NCBI GenBank assembly: GCA_002436025.1
Contig: DIXM01000013.1
Location: 62,001 to 126,000, forward strand
DNA length: 64,000 bases
Origin: a candidate division Hyd24-12 bacterium UBA6080
Lineage (GTDB): Bacteria > Fermentibacterota > Fermentibacteria > Fermentibacterales > JCC-6
Direction of reading: 5' to 3'
Shown: piece after piece, positions 18,768-27,512 of the stretch
How positions within the stretch are numbered: the first letter of the stretch is position 1
Layout: every line of letters begins with the position of its first letter
Position numbers and translations under genes: made by a program
The notes under the pieces: model-generated
Databases searched by the model: none
What the model was told of the DNA's origin: nothing
What the model saw: the letters and a program-made list of their open reading frames with translations, nothing else

Positions 18768-18799
18768 GGCTCCCGGAGGATCAGCTCCGGGAGCCTTTT
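18768..18799 (+). terminator. Rho-independent terminator of the ammonium transporter gene
   Basis: An 11-bp perfect stem (GGCTCCCGGAG / CTCCGGGAGCC) with a six-base loop, followed immediately by TTTT, 17 bases after the amtB stop. It also separates amtB from the converging acetyltransferase gene. Confidence 0.85.
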
Positions 18800-18830
18800 C
18801 ATCGCCCGTATAAACGAACACCAATTCTCT

Positions 18831-19775
18831 TCAGTCTGGCAAGCCGGATGTATCCCGAGACACCTCCATCCTCCACTCCTCCATGGCGCGGAAGGGCGGT
18901 TTGCCAAGGCGTTCAAAAAGCGCCAGTGCAGAAGTGTTCCGCGATCCGGTTCCATCGTGATAGATCTTCCCGCCCATCGCCTTCAGACACCGAAGGCCGT
19001 GAAGCATGACTTCTGCACCGAACCCCCTGCCGCGGTACTCAGGCAGCACACCCATGTAATGGATGGACGACCAGCCGTCGACGGGATACGCAATGAGCGC
19101 GAGAAACGCTGCGGGAGCACCTTCACAGGTTCCGATCTGAATACGCTCGGGTGCCCTGACCGCTTCGGGCTCCTCGAGGAGGTTCTCGAGGAAACCGAGC
19201 GCATCATCTTCCTCATGCGAAGCCGGGTCACCCTGGGAAGCCCGGCGAAGAATCCCCGCAGCAAGTATGAGTTCATTCTCGTTCTCAGCTTCGATGCAGT
19301 TCCATGCAAGACGCTCCTCGGTGCTTCCCGCTGAAAGAGCCGTCAGGGCCTCGTCAACGCCCATGTTGTACTCGAGACGGCTCTCGCCCTGTCTGAAGCC
19401 GCGAGCCCTGAGGGAATCGCGGTGCATTGAGGCCCGGGCAGCCGCCAATGCTTCTGTGACCCCTTCGTTCGCCGTGATCACGCGGCTGTCGATGAAGGCG
19501 GCGCCGTTCTCCCTGCATTCGGCAATACAGGAATCGATTGCTTCGTTCCACTTCTCCAGTTCAGGAAACCCGTCCACGCCATCCTTCCAGAAAACACGGA
19601 TCGCCCGGGAGCTGCCGTCTTCCTGAATGATGTCGATCGTAACGCAGACAAGGCCGTTTTCATTCGTCAGTTTGTGCAAGCATGCCCCCTTCGAAAAACG
19701 ATCCTGCAGGCGATCAGTATTCCCATCCTCGTTTCCCCGTATGACAACGCTGATGGTCAGTTGATTCCGATCCAT
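18831..19775 (-). CDS. GNAT-family acetyltransferase with an additional N-terminal domain
   Basis: 314 residues from ATG 19775 (GAGGAAAG directly upstream); an earlier in-frame start adds 36 residues of unlikely sequence. The C-terminal 100 residues contain the acetyl-CoA-binding signature YMGVLPEYRGRGFGAEVML and a final NTSALALFERLG, typical of GNAT enzymes. Residues 1-190 are alpha/beta and poorly recognisable, possibly a degenerate second GNAT domain (RASMHRDSLRARGFRQGESRLEYNMG). The acceptor is unknown. It is the first gene, at the right-to-left end, of a minus-strand run of accessory genes reaching 25053. Confidence 0.72.
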   Translation of the reverse strand: MDRNQLTISVVIRGNEDGNTDRLQDRFSKGACLHKLTNENGLVCVTIDIIQEDGSSRAIRVFWKDGVDGFPELEKWNEAIDSCIAECRENGAAFIDSRVITANEGVTEALAAARASMHRDSLRARGFRQGESRLEYNMGVDEALTALSAGSTEERLAWNCIEAENENELILAAGILRRASQGDPASHEEDDALGFLENLLEEPEAVRAPERIQIGTCEGAPAAFLALIAYPVDGWSSIHYMGVLPEYRGRGFGAEVMLHGLRCLKAMGGKIYHDGTGSRNTSALALFERLGKPPFRAMEEWRMEVSRDTSGLPD

Positions 19776-19936
19776 CTTTCCTCGCAGTACCTGCCCCGGT
19801 AAAGCGAGAGCAGATAAGCACAACACTGGAGTATGGCCTGCGTCCCCCGGGATCGCCGTACAGCCCTGCAAGTTCAGTTTCATGCCCTGGCAGCAAGGCT
19901 TTCAGTCCCGGCACTTCGTCCCGCTCAAATTGCAGG

Positions 19937-20743
19937 TCACCGTTTTCGAATAATGGCACGGGCCTTGTTGCCGATATGCAAGCGGTTGAAGAGAAAGTTC
20001 GAGAAGGGTCGGAATGAATAGGTTTCCCACACGACCAGTTCGAACCCTGTCTCTCCAAGAAGGTATTCGAATGACTGCCTGCAGTACTCGTTGCAGTGTC
20101 CCGGACGCCAGGCGTCGGAGTACTTCTTTCGATGAAGCCCGGTTACGCGCATCCAGCGCTTGAGGCGGGTGTCCAGCCCATCGATGTTCGGGAATTCCAG
20201 CAGGGCGCAACCGCCTTCCTTTAAAAGGGCTGCGATTCCCATCATGGCGCGCTTGGGTTCGATGAGGTGTTCCAGAACATGACGCAGAAGGACCAGGTCG
20301 AACACCTCATCCTTTCCCGGTGAATACTCCAGGTAATCGGCCACGACAACTTCGATGCCAAGCCTGGCTGTCACCGATTCTGCAAGGAAGGTTGACAGTT
20401 CGAGCCCACTAACATCCCAGCCGTCCCTGCGGGCCAGGTGCAGCAGCCGGCCGTTCCCGCAACCGATATCGAGCATTCGCCCGGGAGTCGGAAGCCATCG
20501 CTTAAGGAAGCGGTGGGTGGTGTTCTGCGCGATGTTCCTCCTGTGTAGTTCGTCGAGGGGATCAACGAACACAACGGCGTACTTCTCCTGATCGAGCCCG
20601 TCCGTGAGATGGTAGTTGACCAGACGGCAGTTCGGGCAGCGATGGAAGGCGAATTCATCGCGGTTGCCCTGCGTGTAGAAGGGCTTCAGCGGGCTGTAGC
20701 CGCAGAGGCGACAGGTAAGGGGCCGGGATTCATTGTTTGTCAC
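19937..20743 (-). CDS. SAM-dependent class I methyltransferase with an N-terminal zinc ribbon
   Basis: 268 residues, GTG start at 20743. An N-terminal CRLCGY ... HRCPNCRL pattern (two CxxC pairs about 25 residues apart) looks like a zinc ribbon. The Rossmann motif MLDIGCGNGRLLHLA is followed by the acidic SGLEL, VVVADYLEY and LVLLRHVLEHLIEP segments of Methyltransf_11/23 enzymes. Proteins of this layout often modify sugar-linked or lipid-linked intermediates, but the substrate here is unknown. A 161-base gap separates it from the acetyltransferase gene. Local GC is lower than in the flanking housekeeping genes. Confidence 0.8.
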   Translation of the reverse strand: MTNNESRPLTCRLCGYSPLKPFYTQGNRDEFAFHRCPNCRLVNYHLTDGLDQEKYAVVFVDPLDELHRRNIAQNTTHRFLKRWLPTPGRMLDIGCGNGRLLHLARRDGWDVSGLELSTFLAESVTARLGIEVVVADYLEYSPGKDEVFDLVLLRHVLEHLIEPKRAMMGIAALLKEGGCALLEFPNIDGLDTRLKRWMRVTGLHRKKYSDAWRPGHCNEYCRQSFEYLLGETGFELVVWETYSFRPFSNFLFNRLHIGNKARAIIRKR

Positions 20744-20802
20744 GATTCAGTCTTTCCAAAGTGTTCATAGTTTGTCAGCGGTTTCCAGACCATCATTCAT
20801 GG

Positions 20803-21333
20803 TTATCCGTCACACTCCGCCTTTTTTATCACGCCTTCAAAAAACCACCTGTACTCGGCCTCCTTAACGCTCACATACTTCTCGCGATTCTCTTCGCCGT
20901 ATCGTCTCAGTATCTCCGCCTTGATCCGATTGTACCTGTCCCTTGCTTCGCCATGCTTTCTCAGATAATCCCTGAAGAGGATATGTCTTTGATACTCTTT
21001 GCAATCCGAAGTACATACATACAAATGGTGTTTAATATCATCCAGATATCTGAAGCAGCAGTTTCGGTCTCTTCGAAAAGCCTCCCTTCCGGCAATTCCC
21101 TGATCACCGGAATGCGAATACCCAATTGACTGCAGTTCATCCCTGGTCCTGTCGAAATCGCATGCGTCACCGATCTCCACATCGATGTCGATTATCGGTT
21201 TGGCAAACATTCCAGGGATGGCCGTGCTTCCGACATGCTCAATGCGCAACGCTCTGGAAAGCGATTGATCGAGAACCGACCTGATCGCGCAGAACTGTTC
21301 CGGCCACCTGTCATCGTATGCAACGACTACCAT
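20803..21333 (-). CDS. GrpB family protein (nucleotidyltransferase-fold, UPF0157)
   Basis: 176 residues from ATG 21333, preceded by GGGG; a TTG four codons earlier is the alternative. The hallmark EHVGSTAIPGMFAKPIIDIDVEIG is present: GS followed by D-x-D matches the nucleotidyltransferase-superfamily active site. YDDRWPEQF near the N-terminus and YNRIKAEILRRYGEENREKY near the C-terminus also fit the family. The biochemical role of stand-alone GrpB proteins is not established. GC is around 37-50% in this gene (hand counts of single lines), well below the window's norm, suggesting recent acquisition. Confidence 0.85.
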   Translation of the reverse strand: MVVVAYDDRWPEQFCAIRSVLDQSLSRALRIEHVGSTAIPGMFAKPIIDIDVEIGDACDFDRTRDELQSIGYSHSGDQGIAGREAFRRDRNCCFRYLDDIKHHLYVCTSDCKEYQRHILFRDYLRKHGEARDRYNRIKAEILRRYGEENREKYVSVKEAEYRWFFEGVIKKAECDG

Positions 21334-21360
21334 TGTTCCCCGCAAGTCTTCCGGTGACTT

Positions 21361-21918
21361 TCACTTCCTGAGTGCCAGATCAATCCCCAGTTCTCCCGCT
21401 TTCTCCCTGACTTTCTCCACCACTTTCTTTGCCTTCTCATTCTCTCCGGTGTCTTCCCTTTCAACATCCCTCACAATGAATTCCAAAAGCTCCTCAAGTG
21501 CCCCTATTGGAAAGAGCTCGATCGCGATGCAGTACAGTGACTTTGCTCTTCCATCATTGTACTTCTCGATCAGCAGTTTCAGATACTTTTGTTTCCTGGT
21601 CAAGGTTGCCAGGTAATCTGTAAGGTCTCTTCCAGCCTCTTCCAGATTCGTTGTCACATTCCTGTAAGTGATGAATGAGTCTTTATCTCCGATACTCTCG
21701 TATCTCCTGCATGGATACTCACTGCACTCAAAGCAGTATTCGATGTTTCCATGCTTCCTGCTGCATGTCACAACAGAACAGGTGGGGTGTTGTTTCGAAA
21801 AATCCCTGCCTCCGCAACCCGGGCATCTTGATGTTCCGTCGGTGTTGAACCTGGGACAAAGGCAGCAGTTCAAACCACAGAGAGCGAAACGGGGTTCCTC
21901 TCTTGTGTACATTGTCAT
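21361..21918 (-). CDS. DUF3795-type cysteine-rich protein
   Basis: 185 residues from ATG 21918 (AAAGGG four bases upstream). The N-terminal 75 residues contain many cysteines in zinc-binding-like spacing: CGLNCCLCPRF, CPGCGG, CSVVTCSRK, YCFECSEYPC. This is the DUF3795 pattern. The C-terminal half is helical and charged (LTRKQKYLKLLIEKYNDGR). Function is unknown; family proteins are scattered among anaerobes and fermenters. It lies in the same minus-strand run as the GrpB and acetyltransferase genes, with gaps of 27 and 55 bases. Confidence 0.75.
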   Translation of the reverse strand: MTMYTREEPRFALCGLNCCLCPRFNTDGTSRCPGCGGRDFSKQHPTCSVVTCSRKHGNIEYCFECSEYPCRRYESIGDKDSFITYRNVTTNLEEAGRDLTDYLATLTRKQKYLKLLIEKYNDGRAKSLYCIAIELFPIGALEELLEFIVRDVEREDTGENEKAKKVVEKVREKAGELGIDLALRK

Positions 21919-21973
21919 GAAACCCTTTCAGAAGCATTCCTGCCGCAGGGGAAAGCGGGCAACTCGATTCCTT

Positions 21974-22621
21974 TCACATGCTCTTCTCAACGCGGGACCT
22001 CAGTATCATCGAAAACAAATCCTGGCTGTAATGATGCCTCTTCTCCCTGAAGGGAAACCGCCTGTCAAATTCCATCACTTCTTCCGGGTCCAGAGCGTAC
22101 ACTTCACTGCCCTTGTATTCGTACTTTCCATTCCTGCCAATGCCACCGTTCATCTCAAGGACAAGCAGTCCCAACGGCTGCATGCCTCCATACATGCTGA
22201 TGTTGAGGTCAACGCCGTTCCTGAAGCCGTGTTTGCAGTAATTGTGCGGATCTCCCAGTATGATAATGGCCGGAAAACCCATGCCTTCTGCAATCTTCCT
22301 CGTGTGCTCTATCAACGCGCTGCCTATGCCCTGCCTCTGATGGTCGGGGTGAACGCATACCGGCCCGAATGACAGTGTCCGTATCCTTTCCTTTTCTTCG
22401 TTTTCAATGAAAGACCTTGTGTACATTATGCTTCCTACGATGTTTCCATTTTTTACAGCAATGAACGACAATTCCGGGACGTAGTCTTGATGTGAGCGCA
22501 TCCTGTGAACCAGATAATGCTCATCGCATCCCGGAACATAGAGGTTCCAGAATGCTTCCCGGGTGAGTTGTTCAACAATGAAATGCTCATCTTCCGTTTC
22601 ATGGCGGATCTCGAGGTTCAT
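21974..22621 (-). CDS. GNAT-family N-acetyltransferase (YhbS-like)
   Basis: 215 residues from ATG 22621, which has AAAGGA seven bases upstream. An earlier ATG (22636) overlaps the stop of the upstream gene as ATGA and is a possible coupled start. The acetyl-CoA loop is VCVHPDHQRQGIGSALIEH (about residues 90-108) and is followed by IIILGDPHNYCKHGF, a combination typical of the COG3153/YhbS group. The substrate is unknown. Together with the upstream propeller lipoprotein it forms a two-gene overlap. Confidence 0.8.
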   Translation of the reverse strand: MNLEIRHETEDEHFIVEQLTREAFWNLYVPGCDEHYLVHRMRSHQDYVPELSFIAVKNGNIVGSIMYTRSFIENEEKERIRTLSFGPVCVHPDHQRQGIGSALIEHTRKIAEGMGFPAIIILGDPHNYCKHGFRNGVDLNISMYGGMQPLGLLVLEMNGGIGRNGKYEYKGSEVYALDPEEVMEFDRRFPFREKRHHYSQDLFSMILRSRVEKSM

Positions 22622-22632
22622 CAGTGTTCCTT

Positions 22633-23763
22633 TCATCGCTCATGCCGTTCCGCTTCGTTCTCACCTTCAACAGCGGCTTCCTCAACAAGCTCGAGCATGT
22701 AGATCCTGGGATAGTCAGCAGGATACATGGTGTATGCGATGTAGCCGTGATCCGATATGCAGAACCTGTAGAAATCGGTTTCAGGAAGCCCGGAAACACC
22801 GCAGCTGAACACAAACTCCCCAAAAACACTGAAAACCTCGAACTCCGGCGAGAAAAGCGATCCGTGGCAAACCCACAGCAAACCGAGTGAATCCTGAACC
22901 TGCAGTTGGGTTATTCCGGGCTCCAGTTCAGAGGGATGCCATTCTCCAAGGTTTCCATCCCGAAGCTTGCGCCAGATCAACTCCAGTTTGATCTCATCAC
23001 TTGACCTGGGTTCACGGATGTGTTCGAACGTGATCGTATCACAACAGACCCCGTCCGTGGTGAACGAGAGTATTCTGGATTCTTCAAGCTCAGGAGCGAC
23101 GAAGATAAGGCTGTCCCTCCAGGTTTCGATGCAGTGCTCAAGCTCCACATACCTTCCATAGGCTTCCTGCACGGTTCCCAGCTCACGGGAAACCGAATGG
23201 ACGACCATCTCACGTGAACCGTTTTGTGAATCCCATATGCAGATCTCATACTTCATTGCCGGGGAACCGTTTTCTTCGTACAGGCCTCCAACGCTGCCCA
23301 CGATCCGATCTCTCCCAAGGAACACGGGATTTACCAGAGCAGTGCTTTCATCAAGGGTCACCGACCCGACAGGAGCAGCTTCTGAATCGAAGAACACGCA
23401 ACGGGGTGGCATTTCGAACTCGAACAGCCCGAAGCCGGAATCAAACGGGCTCATGTTCTCGGAAAACAGGTATTCCAGCGGACCAGCCCCAAGGTATGAT
23501 CTGGTAACAATGTGGCTTGTATCGATCCTGTATGATCTGAGGTGCTGGTAGGCTCTGTCAAAAACAACGAATGTTGTATCGGACATGAAGCAGACTCCGT
23601 TGATGTCTCCGAACATCTGCGCGTTGCCTCCGATGTCCACTCCCAGAGAGTCGACGACACGAAGGGTCATTCTGGTGGCGCTCCCTGCGCAGCGCTCTTC
23701 AGAACAGGCACTCCATAAGGACAGCAATACGATTCCAGCGAGTGTGAACGGGCTGATTCTCAC
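22633..23763 (-). CDS. Six-bladed beta-propeller lipoprotein (6-bladed NHL-like)
   Basis: 376 residues from GTG 23763. The signal RISPFTLAGIVLLSLWSACSEE ends in a lipobox (WSAC), so the protein is probably outer-membrane or periplasmic. The body has the opening RVVDSLGVDIGGNAQMFGDINGV and repeated strand-loop units (FVVFDRAYQHLRSYRI, YLGAGPLEYLF, LFEFEMPPRCVFFDS) that resemble the 6-bladed propeller lipoproteins common in Bacteroidetes-like genomes. Ligand and role unknown. The stop overlaps the first possible start of the acetyltransferase gene. Confidence 0.7.
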   Translation of the reverse strand: MRISPFTLAGIVLLSLWSACSEERCAGSATRMTLRVVDSLGVDIGGNAQMFGDINGVCFMSDTTFVVFDRAYQHLRSYRIDTSHIVTRSYLGAGPLEYLFSENMSPFDSGFGLFEFEMPPRCVFFDSEAAPVGSVTLDESTALVNPVFLGRDRIVGSVGGLYEENGSPAMKYEICIWDSQNGSREMVVHSVSRELGTVQEAYGRYVELEHCIETWRDSLIFVAPELEESRILSFTTDGVCCDTITFEHIREPRSSDEIKLELIWRKLRDGNLGEWHPSELEPGITQLQVQDSLGLLWVCHGSLFSPEFEVFSVFGEFVFSCGVSGLPETDFYRFCISDHGYIAYTMYPADYPRIYMLELVEEAAVEGENEAERHER

Positions 23764-24057
23764 TTGAATTCAATTCCCTTTCTGCAGAACACTTCGGATG
23801 AGCCGCTTCATCATCCCTGCCCGAACAGTGACAATTCATTTCCTGTCAATAGGTTGGCTGAAGATCTCAATCCTCTGTATCTGCAGTGCTCATTTCCAGC
23901 TCCAGCTTGAAAATGCGCGGATAGTGTTCCGAGTAGCTGCATACTGTGCACATTTTTCAGTGTCTTTACCCGGCACGATATCATTCATGCGGAAGACTTC
24001 AATCCGCCAAACTTCGACATTGAGGCGCAGGGGAGCCGCGCGTTGCAGATGCGCCGG
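23764..24057. other. Intergenic, no gene seen
   Basis: Short frames exist here but none has a credible ribosome-binding site or recognisable product. The stretch should contain the promoter for the propeller lipoprotein (minus strand). No terminator-like hairpin was found after the histidine kinase gene. Confidence 0.5.
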
Positions 24058-25053
24058 TCACTTCTCGCACTCAGGTGATTTGTTCGATCGTTGATGCTGA
24101 ATCGGGATGCTGATCCTGAACAGGGCTCCGCCAAGAGGTGAGCGCTCAACGGAAACACCTGCGCCGCAGGCCACGGCAAAAGCTTTCACTGACAGCAATC
24201 CTATCCCGGCGCCGTTGTGCTTGGTCGTGAAGCACGGCTCGAATATCTCTCCAACAAGTTCGTCGGGCACACCCGGGCCGTTGTCGTGGATCTCCAGGAT
24301 GGCGACGTCCGGTTCGGTGGCAAGGCGTATTTCAATCGTTCCTGCCGGGCCGGCTGCCTGGGCCGCGTTGATAAGAAGATTCAGTAACGCCTCCTCAAAG
24401 AGAATCCTGTTCAGCACAATAACAAGAGGTGCGATATCAGCCGACACAACCCGACAGGAACGGAAGTCCGGATGCTTTCGAAGCAGGGTGACCAGTTCAT
24501 GCAGCGAGGCTTTAACGTCAACTTCGCGTTCCTTCTCCGGTACGGCGCGCCCGGCGGTTGATGCAATGCGTTTGGCAAGATGGTTGATTTTCTCTATGCT
24601 GATGTCAACTTCATCAGCCATAGTGAGCAGGAAAGCCTCGTCTCTATCCCGCGCCCTGAGCCCTTCGACAAGCCCGGAAAGCGCCATGAGCATATTATTA
24701 AGGTCATGTGCCAATACTACTGAGGACATTGCCGCAACAAGTCTGCTTTCTGCGTGAAGCAGAGCTTCCTCCTGCATTATGATGGTCTCCTCCTGTCGTC
24801 GGATTTTCCTCGATCGCAGATAGGAAATGATAAAGAACAGAACGCCCGTGACGACAACAAACACGATGCCTTTGATCGTCTCGATCACGTGCAACTGCTG
24901 CGCAGAAGAAACACTGAGGGCGGCAAAGTATCCGGATACAAGTATGTACATACCGCACAACAATATATAAAGTAAAGACGCCTCTAAGGCCTGCCGTATC
25001 GGATTGACTACTGCCGGGCGTGGGATCAGAACTATTCGCTTCAGCGCAAGCAT
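24058..25053 (-). CDS. Membrane-bound sensor histidine kinase (NtrB-like core)
   Basis: 331 residues from ATG 25053; a TTG nine codons earlier is the alternative. Two membrane segments near residues 27-50 and 65-85 bracket a very short external loop, so the stimulus may be sensed within the membrane. The H box is VVLAHDLNNMLMAL, with N box LLNLLINAAQAA, G1 box DNGPGVP, F box FEPCFTTKHNGAG and G2 box GIGLLSVKAFA. No receiver domain and no response-regulator gene are adjacent, so it is an orphan kinase. The block is on the minus strand and upstream of a 280-base gap. Confidence 0.85.
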   Translation of the reverse strand: MLALKRIVLIPRPAVVNPIRQALEASLLYILLCGMYILVSGYFAALSVSSAQQLHVIETIKGIVFVVVTGVLFFIISYLRSRKIRRQEETIIMQEEALLHAESRLVAAMSSVVLAHDLNNMLMALSGLVEGLRARDRDEAFLLTMADEVDISIEKINHLAKRIASTAGRAVPEKEREVDVKASLHELVTLLRKHPDFRSCRVVSADIAPLVIVLNRILFEEALLNLLINAAQAAGPAGTIEIRLATEPDVAILEIHDNGPGVPDELVGEIFEPCFTTKHNGAGIGLLSVKAFAVACGAGVSVERSPLGGALFRISIPIQHQRSNKSPECEK

Positions 25054-25333
25054 ATCGCATCCGTTCTTTTCATCGAACAATCATCCTGCTGCCCATCTGC
25101 ACGGGCTGAAACACTTGTTCAATACCAGAGAATGATGCTCGTGCCTATTGGCGTCAAGGGCCATAGCGCGACATCAAGTGCCTTCGATGCGTTCATTCTT
25201 GCGGTGCATCACGGCCTGTTGTTTTCAGGTCGACGCCGTCCGTGTCAGCAGCGATCTGTTCCGGGGCTGCCACCGCTTCAAGGTTTGCCGTATGTTCCGG
25301 CATTGTCGCTGACGTACTAACCGGGAGGAAGAC

Positions 25334-26977
25334 ATGAGCGAGGTCCGCTGGTCCGTGAGCCCCGGGGGGGAGAAATTCGCCCTTCCCGTTCCCGAAGACT
25401 ACCCCGTTGAGCTGGAGAGGCTTCGCGGGCTCGTTGCGCAGAACCGCTCAATGGGCAGGGAGATTGTTGCGGTTGTCGGTCTTGGTTTTGTGGGGGCGGT
25501 CATGGCGGCGGTTGTGGCCGACTCCGTTCGGTCCGACGGGAAGCCGGGCAAATTCGTTATCGGAATGCAGAGGCCAAGCACCAGAAGCTACTGGAAGACC
25601 CCGCTGATGAACCGGGGAATATCCCCCGTCACCGCGGAGGATCCCGAGGTAGCCCCTATGATCGCAAGATGCGTGCTGGACAAAAAAACGCTTGTGGCAA
25701 CCTATACGGAAGAAGCGCTTTCACTTGTGGATGCAGTGGTCGTTGATGTTCAGTGCGACTACCTTAAGAACCGCTTCGGCAACTGCCGCGACGGCTCGGC
25801 CGACATGGCGGCGCTGGAGGAATCACTCGGTGTCATAGCCCAGCACATCCAGCCTCATGCCCTGGTGCTCATCGAAACCACCGTTCCGCCGGGAACCACC
25901 GAGCAGATAGCCTACCCCATCATGAAAAAGGTGTTCGAGAAACGCGGCATCGAGAGCGAACCGCTTCTCGCCCACAGCTACGAGAGGGTAATGCCGGGGC
26001 GGAACTACGTCGCTTCGATAAGGGACTTCTGGCGCGTATGCAGTGGAGTGAACACCGATGCCCGGGAAAGGGTGACCAAGTTCCTGAACGAGGTTCTCAA
26101 CACGAAGGAGTTCCCCCTGACGGTGCTCGACCGCCCCATTGAATCCGAGACGGCCAAAATAATCGAGAACAGCTACAGGGCCACGATACTGGCGTTTCTG
26201 GACGAGTGGTCGGTGTTCGCTGAACGTAACGGAGTTGACCTGAGCAAGGTAATCGGCGCAATAAAAGTCAGACCGACACACTCCAACATGATCTTCCCCG
26301 GACCGGGAATCGGCGGTTACTGTCTGCCCAAGGACGGCGGGCTGGGGGTATGGGCGTACCGGCACATAATGGGGTTCGAGGACGACATCTTCAAGATCAC
26401 CCCCATGGCGGTGGACATCAACGACACGCGCTCCCTTCGGGTGCCGCAGATGGTTCGCGACGCCCTGCGGAACATGAACCGGGGTATCTCCTCGGCGGAC
26501 GTTCTTGTTCTTGGTGCCTCCTACCGCGAGGATGTGGGCGACTCACGCTACAGCGGCTCTGAGGTCATCGTCAGGAAGCTCAGTGAGATGGGCGCCGACG
26601 TCAAGGTTCATGACCCGTACATGGAGCACTGGTGGGAGTTCGAGGCGCAGGAAACCTACCCGAAGCCGGGTTTCAGCTGGTCCAGGTTCTTCCACAGGCA
26701 GGCCCCGCTTGCGAACCTGAGAATGGAAAAAGACATGTGGGAGGCCATGAAGGGCGCCGACGCCCTTGTTCTTGCGGTCAGGCACTCCGAGTACATGGCC
26801 CTCGAACCCGACACCGTTTTCGAAGCAGTGGGAAAACCCTTCGCGATCATCGACTGCTTCTGCATACTGGACGATACGAAGATTCACCGCTACCTCGAAC
26901 TCGGTTGTGAGGTCAAGGGCCTGGGCCGAGGTCACATTAGGCGGATGAAGGAAAGCGTGAAAACCGGAGCCAGGTAA
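25334..26977 (+). CDS. UDP-glucose/UDP-ManNAc-type nucleotide-sugar dehydrogenase
   Basis: 547 residues, about 100 longer than typical WecC/Ugd enzymes; extra sequence is a 45-residue N-terminal extension and a tryptophan/phenylalanine-rich insertion near 430-470 (HWWEFEAQ ... FSWSRFFHRQ). The NAD motif VVGLGFVGAVMAAVVAD starts near residue 48, ETTVPPGTTEQIAYPI and ENSYRATILAFLDEW mark the central domain, and GPGIGGYCLPKDGG holds the catalytic cysteine. It should oxidise a UDP-sugar to the uronate using NAD in the cytoplasm; the exact sugar is uncertain. GGGAGGAAG precedes ATG 25334. No glycosyltransferase gene is adjacent; a terminator follows. Confidence 0.85.
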   Translation: MSEVRWSVSPGGEKFALPVPEDYPVELERLRGLVAQNRSMGREIVAVVGLGFVGAVMAAVVADSVRSDGKPGKFVIGMQRPSTRSYWKTPLMNRGISPVTAEDPEVAPMIARCVLDKKTLVATYTEEALSLVDAVVVDVQCDYLKNRFGNCRDGSADMAALEESLGVIAQHIQPHALVLIETTVPPGTTEQIAYPIMKKVFEKRGIESEPLLAHSYERVMPGRNYVASIRDFWRVCSGVNTDARERVTKFLNEVLNTKEFPLTVLDRPIESETAKIIENSYRATILAFLDEWSVFAERNGVDLSKVIGAIKVRPTHSNMIFPGPGIGGYCLPKDGGLGVWAYRHIMGFEDDIFKITPMAVDINDTRSLRVPQMVRDALRNMNRGISSADVLVLGASYREDVGDSRYSGSEVIVRKLSEMGADVKVHDPYMEHWWEFEAQETYPKPGFSWSRFFHRQAPLANLRMEKDMWEAMKGADALVLAVRHSEYMALEPDTVFEAVGKPFAIIDCFCILDDTKIHRYLELGCEVKGLGRGHIRRMKESVKTGAR

Positions 26978-27013
26978 CAAACAGGAACTGCAAATCCGAT
27001 CCGATCCGCATGG

Positions 27014-27043
27014 CCCCAGTCAATCCCGACTGGGGTCTTTTAT
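27014..27043 (+). terminator. Rho-independent terminator after the nucleotide-sugar dehydrogenase
   Basis: Stem CCCCAGTC / GACTGGGG (27014-27021 with 27028-27035), six-base loop, followed by TCTTTTATT. It is 37 bases beyond the stop codon. Confidence 0.85.
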
Positions 27044-27512
27044 TAGACTATAACTGCATTCCCCCATCGTAGTCGTCCTTATCACTGTTGATCCTTTGAA
27101 AACGCTCAGGTAGTGACGATGTTGATACTACCATGTTTTTCTGTCTATACCTTGTATGACTAATATGAAAAATTAGTTATCCATCAATATAACATTTAGA
27201 AATGATAAAAAAATTACTATTTTTTTATATATTGATTGTTCGCTAATGTCCTTGACATTAGACATTGGTTTAGGTACATTTCCTTCATGGAACAAACACA
27301 GAGAGAACAAACACATGGGGGGCTGCCTGCAGACCGTCAAAGCTGCAGAGCGGGTTCATTTCATTCAAGGGCCGTGAAAGGAGAGAAACGGTGCAACGGA
27401 TTATTGGATAGTTCGATGAAGAGGATCATGAAAGCAGAAGCCATGATATCAATCATCGAACTGAAGGGGGTTTCGGAAAGTCAAATACCCGGCTTCTGAT
27501 AGGGGCGGAAAA
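27044..27512. other. Very AT-rich intergenic region upstream of the repeat protein
   Basis: About 470 bases with no convincing gene. A hand count gives roughly 21% GC over 27121-27240, against 60% or more in most of the window. An 8-bp inverted repeat ATCAATAT / ATATTGAT lies at 27183-27190 and 27229-27236, enclosing A- and T-runs. The promoter described separately is at 27243-27280, leaving an untranslated leader of about 225 bases. One 87-codon frame (27236-27499) overlaps the promoter and has no recognisable product. Confidence 0.6.
27243..27280 (+). promoter_or_regulatory. Sigma-70-type promoter with an overlapping palindromic operator candidate
   Basis: Consensus -35 TTGACA (27252-27257), 17-base spacer, and -10 TACATT (27275-27280). 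A perfect inverted repeat, CTAATGTC (27243-27250) and GACATTAG (27254-27261) with a 3-base centre, covers the -35 box; a third partial half-site, GACATTGG, follows directly. A bound dimer there would block the polymerase. The regulator is unknown. Confidence 0.6.

Noticed and set aside
23798..24094. 98-codon plus-strand frame in the gap between the propeller lipoprotein and histidine kinase
   Set aside because: No ribosome-binding site, arginine- and cysteine-rich noise, and it overlaps the end of the kinase gene.
25334..26977. Part of a polysaccharide or capsule locus
   Set aside because: No glycosyltransferase, flippase or polymerase gene is adjacent; the dehydrogenase has its own terminator.
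27236..27499. 87-codon frame upstream of the repeat protein
   Set aside because: It starts inside the promoter and operator region, so it would not be on the transcript, and has no recognisable product.
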